Of a stretch of DNA of 64,000 bases, positions 10,401 to 18,355 are shown one piece after another. Positions within the stretch are counted from its first letter, which is position 1. The number at the start of each line of letters is the position of its first letter. The notes below the pieces were generated by a model, which was given only the letters and a program-made list of their open reading frames with translations, ran no database searches and was not told the DNA's origin. A program made the position numbers and the translations under genes. The stretch spans positions 369,967 to 433,966 of the forward strand of contig NZ_BRCF01000001.1 of assembly GCF_023707985.1 (NCBI RefSeq), given 5' to 3'. This stretch comes from Sporosarcina sp. NCCP-2716. Its GTDB lineage: Bacteria > Bacillota > Bacilli > Bacillales_A > Planococcaceae.

Positions 10401-11303
10401 TTATATCCGATGTTCCGCGTACGAATGACGAGCAAGCAGTTCAGTGAGCTGCTGCAGTTCCTCCTGCGGGATTGCAGTCTCATATGCGCGGAGGGAGTCG
10501 TCCAGCTGTTCCAGGGTCCGGGCTCCTGTCAGTACTGAAGCGACGGCGTTCGAGGACAGACAGAAATGGATCGCTGCCGCGTGCAGGCTGGTACTTTTCT
10601 GATCGAGATGGCGGATCAAATCTGTCAGCTCAGGCTGTCCATACTCTGCAAACGAATCGACTGTCCGCACACGTTCCGGCCCTTCCGCCGTCAGCAGCCC
10701 TTTCGCGAGCGGCCCGCGTGCGATGACAGATGCGCTGTGACCTGTGATCAGATCGAACCATTCTTCCGGACGGCGGTCGAGCATACTATACTGCATCATG
10801 ACGGAAACCGCGCTGCTGTCTGAAAGGAAGCGATCGATGACGTTAGGGCGGATCGACGATATCCCATACTGCCGGATGACCCCTTCCTCTTTCAGGCGTT
10901 CGAACGCTTCGATCGTCTCATCGGCATCATCTTCGATCGTCCCGCCGTGCAGCTGATACAAGTCGATGTAGTCGGTGCCGAGACGTGTCAGGCTCGCTTT
11001 CACCGCTTCCATGATGTGCTCCTTCGAAGGGTCCCAGGACCATGTACGGCCGTCCGCATTCATCCGGTTTCCGGCTTTCGTCGCCAGGATGACTTCTTGA
11101 CGGCGTCCTTTCAGTGCCCGGCCGACCAGCTCCTCATTCGTTCCGCCGCCGTACAGATCGGCGGTGTCGAGCAGGTTGACGCCTGCATCGATGGCAGAAG
11201 CGATGATCCGGTCCGCCTGTCCCTGATCTTCCGGAAGGGACATGCAGCCGAGCCCCAGTTCTGAAACGAAGAGCCCGCTCCGGCCAACTTCTCTTTTCTT
11301 CAT
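10401..11303 (-). CDS. yqkF: Aldo/keto reductase (YqkF-like)
   Basis: 300-residue TIM-barrel NADPH oxidoreductase. The catalytic tetrad can be placed: Asp in DTADLYG with its Tyr, Lys in ATKAG, and His in QLHGG. The C-terminal LTGARTLEQLDDSL segment binds NADPH. The natural substrate is unknown; such enzymes reduce aldehydes and ketones. The ATG at 11303 is preceded by a strong AGGAGG. It neighbours nudF divergently, the same pairing as yqkF/yqkG of B. subtilis. Confidence 0.88.
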   Translation of the reverse strand: MKKREVGRSGLFVSELGLGCMSLPEDQGQADRIIASAIDAGVNLLDTADLYGGGTNEELVGRALKGRRQEVILATKAGNRMNADGRTWSWDPSKEHIMEAVKASLTRLGTDYIDLYQLHGGTIEDDADETIEAFERLKEEGVIRQYGISSIRPNVIDRFLSDSSAVSVMMQYSMLDRRPEEWFDLITGHSASVIARGPLAKGLLTAEGPERVRTVDSFAEYGQPELTDLIRHLDQKSTSLHAAAIHFCLSSNAVASVLTGARTLEQLDDSLRAYETAIPQEELQQLTELLARHSYAEHRI

Positions 11304-11325
11304 GCAAACACCTCCTGAAGTCTCA

Positions 11326-11334
11326 TGGTATACT
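11326..11334 (+). promoter_or_regulatory. Extended -10 promoter candidate for nudF
   Basis: TGGTATACT gives a TGn extended -10 with TATACT, 32 bases before the nudF ATG; no good -35 box is seen. Confidence 0.4.
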
Positions 11335-11365
11335 GGTCCAAACAAGAAAGAAAGCGGGGAAGCTT

Positions 11366-11911
11366 ATGGCGAAATTTGAAGAGAAGACGACTTCGAGCAA
11401 GACGATCTACGAAGGGCGGATCATCGAGCTCCGTGTGGACGAAGTGGAACTGCCGAACGGCAAGCACTCCTCCCGGGAACTCATCAAACACCCGGGAGCC
11501 GTCGCCGTCATCGCGCTGACAGATCAGGGAAAACTGGTGCTTGTCGAACAGTTCCGGAAAGCGCTCGAGCGGACGATCATCGAAATCCCGGCAGGCAAGA
11601 TCGATCCGGGCGAAGATCCGGAGCGGACAGCGGCACGCGAACTGGAGGAAGAGACGGGCTATCGTGCCGGCAGGCTCCGGTTAATCCAATCATTCGCGAC
11701 TTCACCCGGCTTTGCGGACGAAGTCATCCATCTCTACCTGGCCGAGGAGCTGGAGCGGGTGGAAAATCCTGCCGAAGGCGATGAGGACGAGTTCATCGAC
11801 GTCTATGAATGTACACTGAAGCAGGCGGAAGCCATGGTGGAGGACGGCAGGATCTATGATGCCAAAACGGCATTCGCCGTCCTGTTCGCGAAACAACTGT
11901 ACGCAAACTGA
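11366..11911 (+). CDS. nudF: ADP-ribose pyrophosphatase (Nudix hydrolase)
   Basis: 181 residues. Hydrolyses ADP-ribose to AMP and ribose 5-phosphate. The Nudix box is intact: G-x5-E-x7-REL-x-EE-x-G reads from GKIDPGEDPE to ARELEEETGY (about residues 77-99). The preceding EIPAGKID and following ATSPGFADE stretches are those of the ADPRase subgroup. ATG at 11366 follows a GGGGAAG site. Same position as yqkG upstream of the spoIIM-fur-xerD region in B. subtilis. Confidence 0.92.
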   Translation: MAKFEEKTTSSKTIYEGRIIELRVDEVELPNGKHSSRELIKHPGAVAVIALTDQGKLVLVEQFRKALERTIIEIPAGKIDPGEDPERTAARELEEETGYRAGRLRLIQSFATSPGFADEVIHLYLAEELERVENPAEGDEDEFIDVYECTLKQAEAMVEDGRIYDAKTAFAVLFAKQLYAN

Positions 11912-11971
11912 TCTACTATTTCCCTCCGGACAAGCATAGACTTATAAAAACTATGTGAAGGCGGGAAGTCC

Positions 11972-12487
11972 ATGATACGTTCTTTGTCGTTCATCCAGCT
12001 GTTTGTCGTATTGGCTGTCGGCTATCTCGGCGGCGTCCTGCTCTGCCGGAGCCTGCCGTCAGCCGATTTCTCGGCACTGGTCCGTTTGTATGATCCGCGG
12101 GCTGCTGCACCGGACGGTTCCCCGGTCTTCTACCAGCTGCTGTCGGTCCTGTCATTCTATATCCTCGCCATCGGCCTCTCCCTGTCCGGCAAGACGAGAT
12201 GGCTGGTAATGAGTATCGGGGCATTCAAAAGTGTGCTGTTCGGCCTCTCTTCCGCTTATATTCTTGCAAACGGCGTGAAAATGCTCGCTTATGCCGGCTG
12301 GTGGTTCCCATTCCAGCTGCTGGCGACATTCCTCGTCTGCATCTGCTGCTGGACGCTGGCGCCGCCGTTCTTCGTCAGGCAGCCGAAGCAGAAGACGGCC
12401 TCTTTGCGGCTCCCGCTCATACTGGCGGCAGCCGGACTGCTCGTATTCCTCGCCGACAAGGTTGTCTTCCGGCTCGTAGGCGGATGA
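11972..12487 (+). CDS. Five-span membrane protein at the spoIIM position
   Basis: 171 residues with five predicted membrane spans (about 6-26, 53-73, 78-98, 105-126, 145-166) and short loops; no enzyme motif. It lies between nudF and fur, the place of spoIIM in B. subtilis. Real SpoIIM is about 214 residues, also with five spans, and takes part in forespore engulfment with SpoIID and SpoIIP. I cannot align the two with confidence by eye: a stretch GAFKSVLFGLSSAYILANG vaguely recalls the SpoIIM core. It is therefore either a short, divergent SpoIIM or an unrelated replacement. A GCGGGAAG site supports the ATG. Confidence 0.7.
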   Translation: MIRSLSFIQLFVVLAVGYLGGVLLCRSLPSADFSALVRLYDPRAAAPDGSPVFYQLLSVLSFYILAIGLSLSGKTRWLVMSIGAFKSVLFGLSSAYILANGVKMLAYAGWWFPFQLLATFLVCICCWTLAPPFFVRQPKQKTASLRLPLILAAAGLLVFLADKVVFRLVGG

Positions 12488-12514
12488 GCCCCCTCCGGGA
12501 CAGCCCCCTTTCTA

Positions 12515-12544
12515 TTGTCAACACGAATAGCGTTTTGCTATAAT
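12515..12544 (+). promoter_or_regulatory. Sigma-A promoter of fur
   Basis: TTGTCA (12515-12520), 18 bases, TATAAT (12539-12544), shortly before the fur ribosome site. Confidence 0.7.
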
Positions 12545-12570
12545 AGAATCATTCTTGAGGGGGGCGTCCT

Positions 12571-13029
12571 ATGGAAAGCCGAATCGAACGCATTAAAAAA
12601 CAACTGCATGGGGCCAGTTACAAATTGACGCCTCAGCGAGAAGCCACGGTAATGGTGCTTCTGGAAAACGAAGCGGACCATCTCAGTGCAGAAGATGTCT
12701 TCCTGCTCGTGAAGGAAAAAGCCCCGGAGATCGGTCTGGCTACCGTTTACAGAACGCTTGAATTGTTAACGGAACTGAAAGTAGTCAACAAAATCAACTT
12801 TGGAGACGGCGTTGCGCGATATGATCTGCGTCAGGAGGGGGCAGAACGCTTCCACCACCATTTAATATGCATAGAGTGCGGAACGGTCGATGAAATCCAG
12901 GAAGATCTCCTCGGAGATGTGGAAAAGATCGTTGAAAAGCGGTTTGGATTCACGGTCAAAGATCATTGGCTCACCTTCCATGGGATTTGCAGACGATGCA
13001 AATCCGAGGGGGATACAAAGGGAAAGTGA
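12571..13029 (+). CDS. fur: Ferric uptake regulator Fur
   Basis: 152-residue Fur-family repressor. N-terminal winged helix with the recognition-helix region VYRTLELL; the metal-site segment HHHLICIECG and a structural-zinc CRRC near the C terminus. With Fe(II) bound, Fur represses iron-uptake genes. The flanking genes (xerD downstream) match the fur locus of B. subtilis, which separates it from its paralogues PerR and Zur. An AGGGGGG ribosome site precedes the ATG. Confidence 0.9.
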   Translation: MESRIERIKKQLHGASYKLTPQREATVMVLLENEADHLSAEDVFLLVKEKAPEIGLATVYRTLELLTELKVVNKINFGDGVARYDLRQEGAERFHHHLICIECGTVDEIQEDLLGDVEKIVEKRFGFTVKDHWLTFHGICRRCKSEGDTKGK

Positions 13030-13075
13030 GGGAGGGCGGCATCATGCTGTCCTCTTTTATTGTTCCTTTCAAAAA

Positions 13076-13111
13076 AAGGAGGGAGGTCGTCCGGCGGTGT
13101 TCAGCCGGACG
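13076..13111 (+). promoter_or_regulatory. Ribosome site plus hairpin before xerD
   Basis: A strong AGGAGGGAGG (about 13077-13086) is followed immediately by a perfect eight-base stem CGTCCGGC / GCCGGACG (13088-13095 with 13104-13111). The likely xerD ATG lies eleven bases after the stem. If folded, the hairpin would bring the ribosome site to a workable distance. Stem and site are seen; the role is inference. Confidence 0.4.
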
Positions 13112-13122
13112 CCCGATCAGAA

Positions 13123-14016
13123 ATGGCGGACTTGCGCTTTGCATTGCAGGACTATCTGCACTATCTGAAAGTGGAACGGCAGCTCGCGGATAACACGGTC
13201 GTTTCGTACCGCCGAGATCTGACGGCATATGTCGGCTGGCTGGCAGGCCGGCAGACGGAACCGGAACGGATCGATCAGCAGAGGATCCTCGATTATCTCC
13301 ACGCGCTGAAAGAGGAAGGGAAGTCGGCTCGGACACTGTCCCGCCACATTTCGTCAATCCGCTCGTTCCACCAGTTCCTGCTGAGGGATCAGGTGCTGAA
13401 AACCGATCCGACCGTCCATCTCGAACTGCCGAAACTGGAAAAGAAACTGCCCCGGGTGCTTTCTGTCAAGGAGATCGACCGCGTCATCATGGCAGCCGGG
13501 ACGGACACCCTGCAAAATATTCGGGATACTGCTATTCTTGAATTGTTATACGGCACGGGGATGCGGGTAAGTGAACTGATAGGGATGGATACGGAAGACT
13601 TGAATGTCACGATGGGATTCGCCCGTGTTTTCGGCAAAGGCAGCAAAGAGCGGATCATCCCGCTCGGCAGCACGGCCGTGAAAGCGTGTACAGAGTATCT
13701 GGAGCGTGTCCGTCCGGAGTTCGTATCCGGCAGTGCCACGGATGCCCTGTTCGTCAACAGCCGCGGAGGAAGGCTGACGCGGCAGAGCATTTGGAGCCTG
13801 CTGCAGGCCGTCTCCGAAAAAGCCGGACTTAGCCGGAAACTGACACCGCACATGCTGCGCCATTCGTTCGCGACCCATCTGGTCGAGAACGGTGCCGATC
13901 TCCGCGCGGTCCAGGAAATGCTCGGGCATGCGGACATTTCCACTACACAGATCTACACGCACGTCAGCAGGACACGCCTCAAGGACGTATACAGCCAGTA
14001 TCACCCGAGGGCGTAA
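13123..14016 (+). CDS. xerD: Site-specific tyrosine recombinase XerD
   Basis: 297 residues. With XerC (CodV) it resolves chromosome dimers at dif. SAM-like N-terminal core-binding domain, then the catalytic domain with Arg in GTGMRVSEL, Lys in GKGSKER, HMLRHSFATH (HxxR), the LGHADIST His and the nucleophile Tyr in TQIYTHV. The ATG at 13123 starts the protein like its homologues but has no adjacent ribosome site; a TTG at 13060 would add 21 residues of unlikely sequence. Position after fur and before deoB matches B. subtilis ripX; the small yqzK that lies between them there is not recognisable here. Confidence 0.9.
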   Translation: MADLRFALQDYLHYLKVERQLADNTVVSYRRDLTAYVGWLAGRQTEPERIDQQRILDYLHALKEEGKSARTLSRHISSIRSFHQFLLRDQVLKTDPTVHLELPKLEKKLPRVLSVKEIDRVIMAAGTDTLQNIRDTAILELLYGTGMRVSELIGMDTEDLNVTMGFARVFGKGSKERIIPLGSTAVKACTEYLERVRPEFVSGSATDALFVNSRGGRLTRQSIWSLLQAVSEKAGLSRKLTPHMLRHSFATHLVENGADLRAVQEMLGHADISTTQIYTHVSRTRLKDVYSQYHPRA

Positions 14017-14040
14017 CCAATCATTCAGGAGGTCACAATC

Positions 14041-15240
14041 ATGAGCAAACAGCCATTCAAACGAATTCACCTGATCGTACTCGACTCGGTCGGGATCGGT
14101 GAAGCACCCGATGCCGCCGACTTCGGCGACGAAGGAGCGGACACTCTCGGCCATATCGGCGAGCATATGGAAAACGGGCTGCAACTCCCGAACCTTGCAC
14201 GCATGGGCTTGTCCAACATTAAGGAAGTCCCGGGCGTGCCGGCAGCCGGTGAGCCGATCGGTTTCTACGGCAAAATGCAGGAAGCCTCCGTCGGAAAAGA
14301 TACGATGACCGGGCATTGGGAAATCATGGGCCTTAATATCGACAAGCCGTTCAAAGTGTATCCGGACGGGTTCCCGCAGCAGCTGGTCGACGAGCTCGAA
14401 CAGCGGACAGGCCGGAAAGTCATCTGCAATATGCCGGCCAGCGGAACAGCGGTCATCGAAGAATACGGGAAAGAACATATGGAAACTGGCGCGCTGATCG
14501 TCTATACGTCAGCGGACCCTGTGCTGCAGATCGCGGCTCACGAAGACATCATCCCTATCGAGGAGCAGTACAGGATCTGCGAGATTGCCCGCGAGCTCAC
14601 GCTGCAGCCTGAGTTTCTCGTCGGCCGCGTAATTGCACGCCCGTTCGTCGGGGAGCCGGGCAGCTTCGTCCGGACGTCGAACCGGCATGACTATGCGCTG
14701 AAACCGTTCGAACCGACCGTCATGAATGCACTCCAGGATGACGGGCGCGACGTCGTGGCTGTCGGGAAAATCTCGGACATCTTCAATAACGAAGGAGTGA
14801 CGAAAGCGGTCCGTACGAAAAGCAACATGGACGGCGTGGATAAGCTCCTTGAGGAGATGGAGTCCGATTTCACCGGTCTCAGTTTCACGAATCTCGTAGA
14901 CTTCGATGCGCTATTCGGCCATCGTAGGGATCCGCAGGGCTACGGCAATGCACTGCAGGAATTCGATGCACGTATGCCGGAAATATTGGACCGCCTGCAG
15001 CCCGATGATCTGCTGATCATCACGGCGGATCACGGCAATGATCCGATCCATCCAGGGACGGACCATACACGTGAATTCGTTCCGCTGCTCGTCTATTCAC
15101 CGAGGTTCACAAGCGGCGGGTCCCTGCCGCTGCGCAAGACATTTGCGGATATCGGCGCGACGGTCGCTGAGAACTTCCGCGTGAAAGCACCGGAATTCGG
15201 GGAAAGTTTCCTGCCGGCATTATTGGAGAAGGCAAGGTGA
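14041..15240 (+). CDS. deoB: Phosphopentomutase
   Basis: 399-residue alkaline-phosphatase-superfamily mutase converting (deoxy)ribose 1-phosphate to the 5-phosphate in nucleoside catabolism. Seen: metal ligand Asp in [14 protein letters not shown], the phosphothreonine loop KDTMTGHWE, and TADHGNDP and TDHTRE metal sites near the C terminus. It overlaps or abuts pdp; together they release and channel the sugar phosphate. B. subtilis calls it drm. Confidence 0.95.
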   Translation: MSKQPFKRIHLIVLDSVGIGEAPDAADFGDEGADTLGHIGEHMENGLQLPNLARMGLSNIKEVPGVPAAGEPIGFYGKMQEASVGKDTMTGHWEIMGLNIDKPFKVYPDGFPQQLVDELEQRTGRKVICNMPASGTAVIEEYGKEHMETGALIVYTSADPVLQIAAHEDIIPIEEQYRICEIARELTLQPEFLVGRVIARPFVGEPGSFVRTSNRHDYALKPFEPTVMNALQDDGRDVVAVGKISDIFNNEGVTKAVRTKSNMDGVDKLLEEMESDFTGLSFTNLVDFDALFGHRRDPQGYGNALQEFDARMPEILDRLQPDDLLIITADHGNDPIHPGTDHTREFVPLLVYSPRFTSGGSLPLRKTFADIGATVAENFRVKAPEFGESFLPALLEKAR

Positions 15241-15245
15241 TCGGT

Positions 15246-16556
15246 ATGCGGATGGTCGATGTTATCCAGAAAAAGAGAGACGGCGAGACGCTGACGGACG
15301 AGGAGATCCGTTTCTTCGTCGACGGCTATACGGACGGGTCCATCCAGGATTATCAGGCGAGCGCCTTCCTGATGGCGACCTATTTCTCGGGTATGGAATC
15401 CGAAGAGCAGGGCGCCCTCACGATGGCCATGGTCGAATCCGGCGACCGGATCGACCTGTCCGCCATCGAGGGGATCAAAGTGGACAAACACTCAACGGGA
15501 GGCGTCGGGGATACGACGACACTCATCCTCGCTCCGCTCGTCGCGGCATGCGGCGTCCCTGTCGCCAAAATGAGCGGACGCGGTCTCGGGCATACGGGCG
15601 GCACACTCGATAAGCTGGAATCGATCGAAGGTTTCCACGTCGAAATTACGGAAGAGCAGTTCGTCCGCCAGGTGAATGACCTCAAACTGGCTGTTATCGG
15701 ACAGAGCGGCAACCTGACGCCAGCCGATAAGAAGCTGTATGCATTGCGGGACGTCACAGCGACCGTGGACAGCATCCCGCTCATCGCGAGCTCGATCATG
15801 AGTAAGAAGATTGCAGCAGGCGCCGATGCAATCGTCCTAGATGTGAAAACAGGGGACGGCGCATTCATGAAGACGCCGGAAGAGGCTGAAGTGCTTGCCG
15901 AAGCGATGGTCGGCATCGGCAGCGAAGTCGGCCGCCATACGATTGCGGTCATTTCGGATATGAGCCAGCCGCTCGGTTTCGCGATCGGCAATGCGCTTGA
16001 AGTGAAAGAGGCGATCGAGACACTGCAAGGCCGGGGGCCGGAAGATCTGACGGAACTCTGTCTCGTGCTCGGCAGTAAGATGCTCATCGCCGGCGGAAAG
16101 ACGGATGATACGAAGGAAGCACGACACCTGCTCCGCGAAGTGATCGACAACGGGGCGGCGCTCGAATTGTTCGCCAAGTTCCTCGAGGCACAGGGCGGAA
16201 ATCCGGAGATTGTCAGAAATCCGGAACTGCTGCCGAAGGCTCCTGTCATCCGGGAAGTGAAGTCGACAACAACCGGGTACGTTTCCAAGATGGAAGCCGA
16301 CGAAATCGGTGTGGCTGCCATGCTCCTCGGGGCAGGGCGTGCGACGAAGGAAGACGATATCGACCTGGCCGTCGGAATCGTTCTGAAGAAAAAGATCGGT
16401 GATTACGTCGAAGCCGGCGAACCGATTGCGGTCATTCATGCCAATTCAGAAGATACCCAGAAAACGGAAAGCATGCTATGCAAGCATATCCACATTTCCC
16501 GGCAGCCGAAGAAACGTCCGCCGCTCATTTACAAAGTCATCGACCGAACCAATTGA
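15246..16556 (+). CDS. pdp: Pyrimidine-nucleoside phosphorylase
   Basis: 436 residues. Phosphorolyses uridine, thymidine and deoxyuridine to base plus (deoxy)ribose 1-phosphate, the substrate of DeoB just upstream. Seen: the thymidine-phosphorylase signature [16 protein letters not shown] near residue 110 and KHSTGGVGD phosphate loop. A GTG at 15237 overlaps the deoB stop, but ATG at 15246 gives the family's MRMVD start. Where B. subtilis has pupG after drm, this genome has pdp; pupG and dacF are absent here. Confidence 0.92.
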   Translation: MRMVDVIQKKRDGETLTDEEIRFFVDGYTDGSIQDYQASAFLMATYFSGMESEEQGALTMAMVESGDRIDLSAIEGIKVDKHSTGGVGDTTTLILAPLVAACGVPVAKMSGRGLGHTGGTLDKLESIEGFHVEITEEQFVRQVNDLKLAVIGQSGNLTPADKKLYALRDVTATVDSIPLIASSIMSKKIAAGADAIVLDVKTGDGAFMKTPEEAEVLAEAMVGIGSEVGRHTIAVISDMSQPLGFAIGNALEVKEAIETLQGRGPEDLTELCLVLGSKMLIAGGKTDDTKEARHLLREVIDNGAALELFAKFLEAQGGNPEIVRNPELLPKAPVIREVKSTTTGYVSKMEADEIGVAAMLLGAGRATKEDDIDLAVGIVLKKKIGDYVEAGEPIAVIHANSEDTQKTESMLCKHIHISRQPKKRPPLIYKVIDRTN

Positions 16557-16570
16557 ACAGCGGTTTGAAC

Positions 16571-16612
16571 AAAAAGCACCATTTACGCTAACGCGTGAAT
16601 GGTGCTTTTTTT
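16571..16612 (+). terminator. Terminator after pdp
   Basis: AAAAAGCACCATT-ACGC / GCGT-AATGGTGCTTTTTTT hairpin with A-run before and seven Ts after. Confidence 0.88.
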
Positions 16613-16666
16613 AATTCGGTATCTGTCTAATTCTGCTGGAAGTTGTCCACACTGACCGGAGAGATG

Positions 16667-16713
16667 TTTGTCACATTTTGCTGCCCTGACACTAGTTTTG
16701 ACTAGTTGTGTCA
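16667..16713. promoter_or_regulatory. Possible Spo0A-type site and inverted repeat before spoIIAA
   Basis: TTTGTCACA (16667-16675) matches the Spo0A box TTTGTCRAA at eight of nine positions. An imperfect inverted repeat (TGACACTAGT ... ACTAGTTGTGTCA, 16687-16713) follows. In B. subtilis Spo0A~P activates spoIIA; the assignment here is inference. Confidence 0.35.
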
Positions 16714-16719
16714 CGAAGG

Positions 16720-16748
16720 AGGAATCCGCAGGAACCCCGTTGAATAGA
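16720..16748 (+). promoter_or_regulatory. Candidate sigma-H promoter of the spoIIA operon
   Basis: AGGAATC (16720-16726), 15 bases, then GAATAG (16742-16747), close to the sigma-H pattern (AGGAWWT, about 14 bases, GAAT). spoIIA is sigma-H dependent in B. subtilis. Confidence 0.5.
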
Positions 16749-16770
16749 GGGCGGGAAGGAGGCGGTAGAT

Positions 16771-17124
16771 GTGACACAATTGTCAATTACACCAGAAGGA
16801 ATCATCGTCGTTACGCTGCAGGGGGAATTGGGGAATCACGAAGCGAACCGGATACGGACACAAATTTCCTCGGAAATTTTCGGCGGCACCGCACATGCCA
16901 TCATTTGGGATCTCACTCATCTGAGTTTCATGGACAGTTCAGGAATCGGGCTCGTCCTCGGGAGAATGAGGGATCTCGCTCCGCAGCAGGGGGAGACATT
17001 GATCTTGAACCCATCGCCGACGATGGAGAAGATATTCCAATTCTCAGGTCTCGGATCGGTCGTCAGGCGCGGCACCATAGAAAACGCGATAGGGGAAATC
17101 GGAGGGGTTTACCATGAACAATGA
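16771..17124 (+). CDS. spoIIAA: Anti-sigma F factor antagonist
   Basis: 117-residue STAS-domain protein. Unphosphorylated SpoIIAA binds SpoIIAB and frees sigma F in the forespore. The phosphorylatable serine lies in the typical MDSSGIGLVLGRM segment (about residue 57). GTG start with AAGGAGG seven bases or so upstream. It overlaps spoIIAB by eleven bases. First gene of a sporulation operon that here lacks the dacF seen upstream in B. subtilis. Confidence 0.95.
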   Translation: MTQLSITPEGIIVVTLQGELGNHEANRIRTQISSEIFGGTAHAIIWDLTHLSFMDSSGIGLVLGRMRDLAPQQGETLILNPSPTMEKIFQFSGLGSVVRRGTIENAIGEIGGVYHEQ

Positions 17125-17560
17125 GATGACATTGTCATTTGCCGCACATGAAGAGAACGAAGCACTCGCCAGGATGACGATGACATGTTTCATCACACCG
17201 CTGGATCCGACGCTCGAAGAACTGTCCGAGTTCAAGACGATCGTCTCGGAAGCGGTCACGAATGCAATCATCCACGGCTACGATTGTGACGGCAGCCGGG
17301 AAGTGACCATCCACGCCAAGATCGAAGACAGCAAAGTGACGATGACCGTGCGGGATGACGGCAACGGGATCTTCGACGTGGACCAGGCGATGGAGCCGAT
17401 GTTCACGACGAAACCGCTGCTCGAGCGGTCGGGGATGGGCTTCACGATCATGGAAAGCTTCGCGGATTCCCTGTCCGTCGAGTCCGCTATCGGCCAGGGG
17501 ACAGTCGTCCGTTTCGAAAAAACATTTTCTCCGGTCACGGAAAAAAGCAGAATGAGGTGA
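17114..17560 (+). CDS. spoIIAB: Anti-sigma F factor / serine kinase
   Basis: 148-residue GHKL ATPase that holds sigma F inactive before septation and phosphorylates SpoIIAA. ATP-binding boxes are intact: N box EAVTNAIIHGY, G1 DDGNGI, and the lid/G2 region ERSGMGFTIM. Stop of spoIIAA lies inside its start region, so translation is coupled; sigF follows four bases after its stop. Confidence 0.96.
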   Translation: MNNEMTLSFAAHEENEALARMTMTCFITPLDPTLEELSEFKTIVSEAVTNAIIHGYDCDGSREVTIHAKIEDSKVTMTVRDDGNGIFDVDQAMEPMFTTKPLLERSGMGFTIMESFADSLSVESAIGQGTVVRFEKTFSPVTEKSRMR

Positions 17561-17563
17561 CCG

Positions 17564-18352
17564 ATGAAGATGTCTGTTGACAAAACGGAAGCACTTCTAA
17601 CCCAAGAGGAAATGAGAATGCTGATTCAGCAGTCCCAGGAAGGCGATAAGGAATCGCGCCGCCGGATGATTGAAGGCAACACGCGTCTCGTCTGGTCGAT
17701 CGTCCAGCGGTTCGCCTCGCGAGGAGCGGACTTGGAGGACCTCTTCCAGATCGGCTGCATCGGCCTTATGAAATCGATCGACAAATTCGATCTGTCCTAC
17801 GAAGTCAAATTCTCGACATATGCCGTCCCAATGATCGTCGGGGAAATCCAGCGTTTCCTGCGGGATGATGGGATGGTCAAAGTGAGCCGGTCGATCCGTG
17901 AACTGAGTTTCAAGATCCGCCATGCGACGGACAGCTACGTAAAAAAGTACGGCACGTCACCGTCCATCACGGAACTTGCCGCTGAACTCGATGTAGCGGT
18001 CGATGACATCATCCTTGCATCGGATGCACTGCGGGACCCGGCTTCGCTTCACGAACAGCTGTACGACAGCGAAGGGGACAGTCTGACACTCATGGATCAG
18101 CTGAGGGATGACCGGTCTGCAAGGCTGTTCGATCACATTCCGCTGCGTGACGTGATCTCCCGGCTGAACAAGCGGGATCAGACGATCATCTACATGCGGT
18201 ACTACCTGGACTGCACACAAAGCGATATAGCGGAACGGATCGGGATATCCCAGGTGCAAGTATCCCGGCTCGAGAAGAAGATACTGGCCCAGCTGAAAAC
18301 CTGGATGGGCGCCACACCTGAAGAGAAGGTAGAAAAAGCGAGGGCTGATTAG
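17564..18352 (+). CDS. sigF: RNA polymerase sigma factor sigma-F
   Basis: 262 residues, sigma-70 family group 3. Region 2 reads DLEDLFQIGCIGLMKSIDKFD with the -10-binding FSTYAVPMIVGEIQRFLRDD; region 4 has the HTH IAERIGISQVQVSRLEKKIL. First compartment-specific sigma factor of the forespore. Start ATG 17564 lies six bases after GAGGTGA. The next gene, spoVAF, begins three bases after its stop. Confidence 0.96.
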   Translation: MKMSVDKTEALLTQEEMRMLIQQSQEGDKESRRRMIEGNTRLVWSIVQRFASRGADLEDLFQIGCIGLMKSIDKFDLSYEVKFSTYAVPMIVGEIQRFLRDDGMVKVSRSIRELSFKIRHATDSYVKKYGTSPSITELAAELDVAVDDIILASDALRDPASLHEQLYDSEGDSLTLMDQLRDDRSARLFDHIPLRDVISRLNKRDQTIIYMRYYLDCTQSDIAERIGISQVQVSRLEKKILAQLKTWMGATPEEKVEKARAD

Positions 18353-18355
18353 CAC

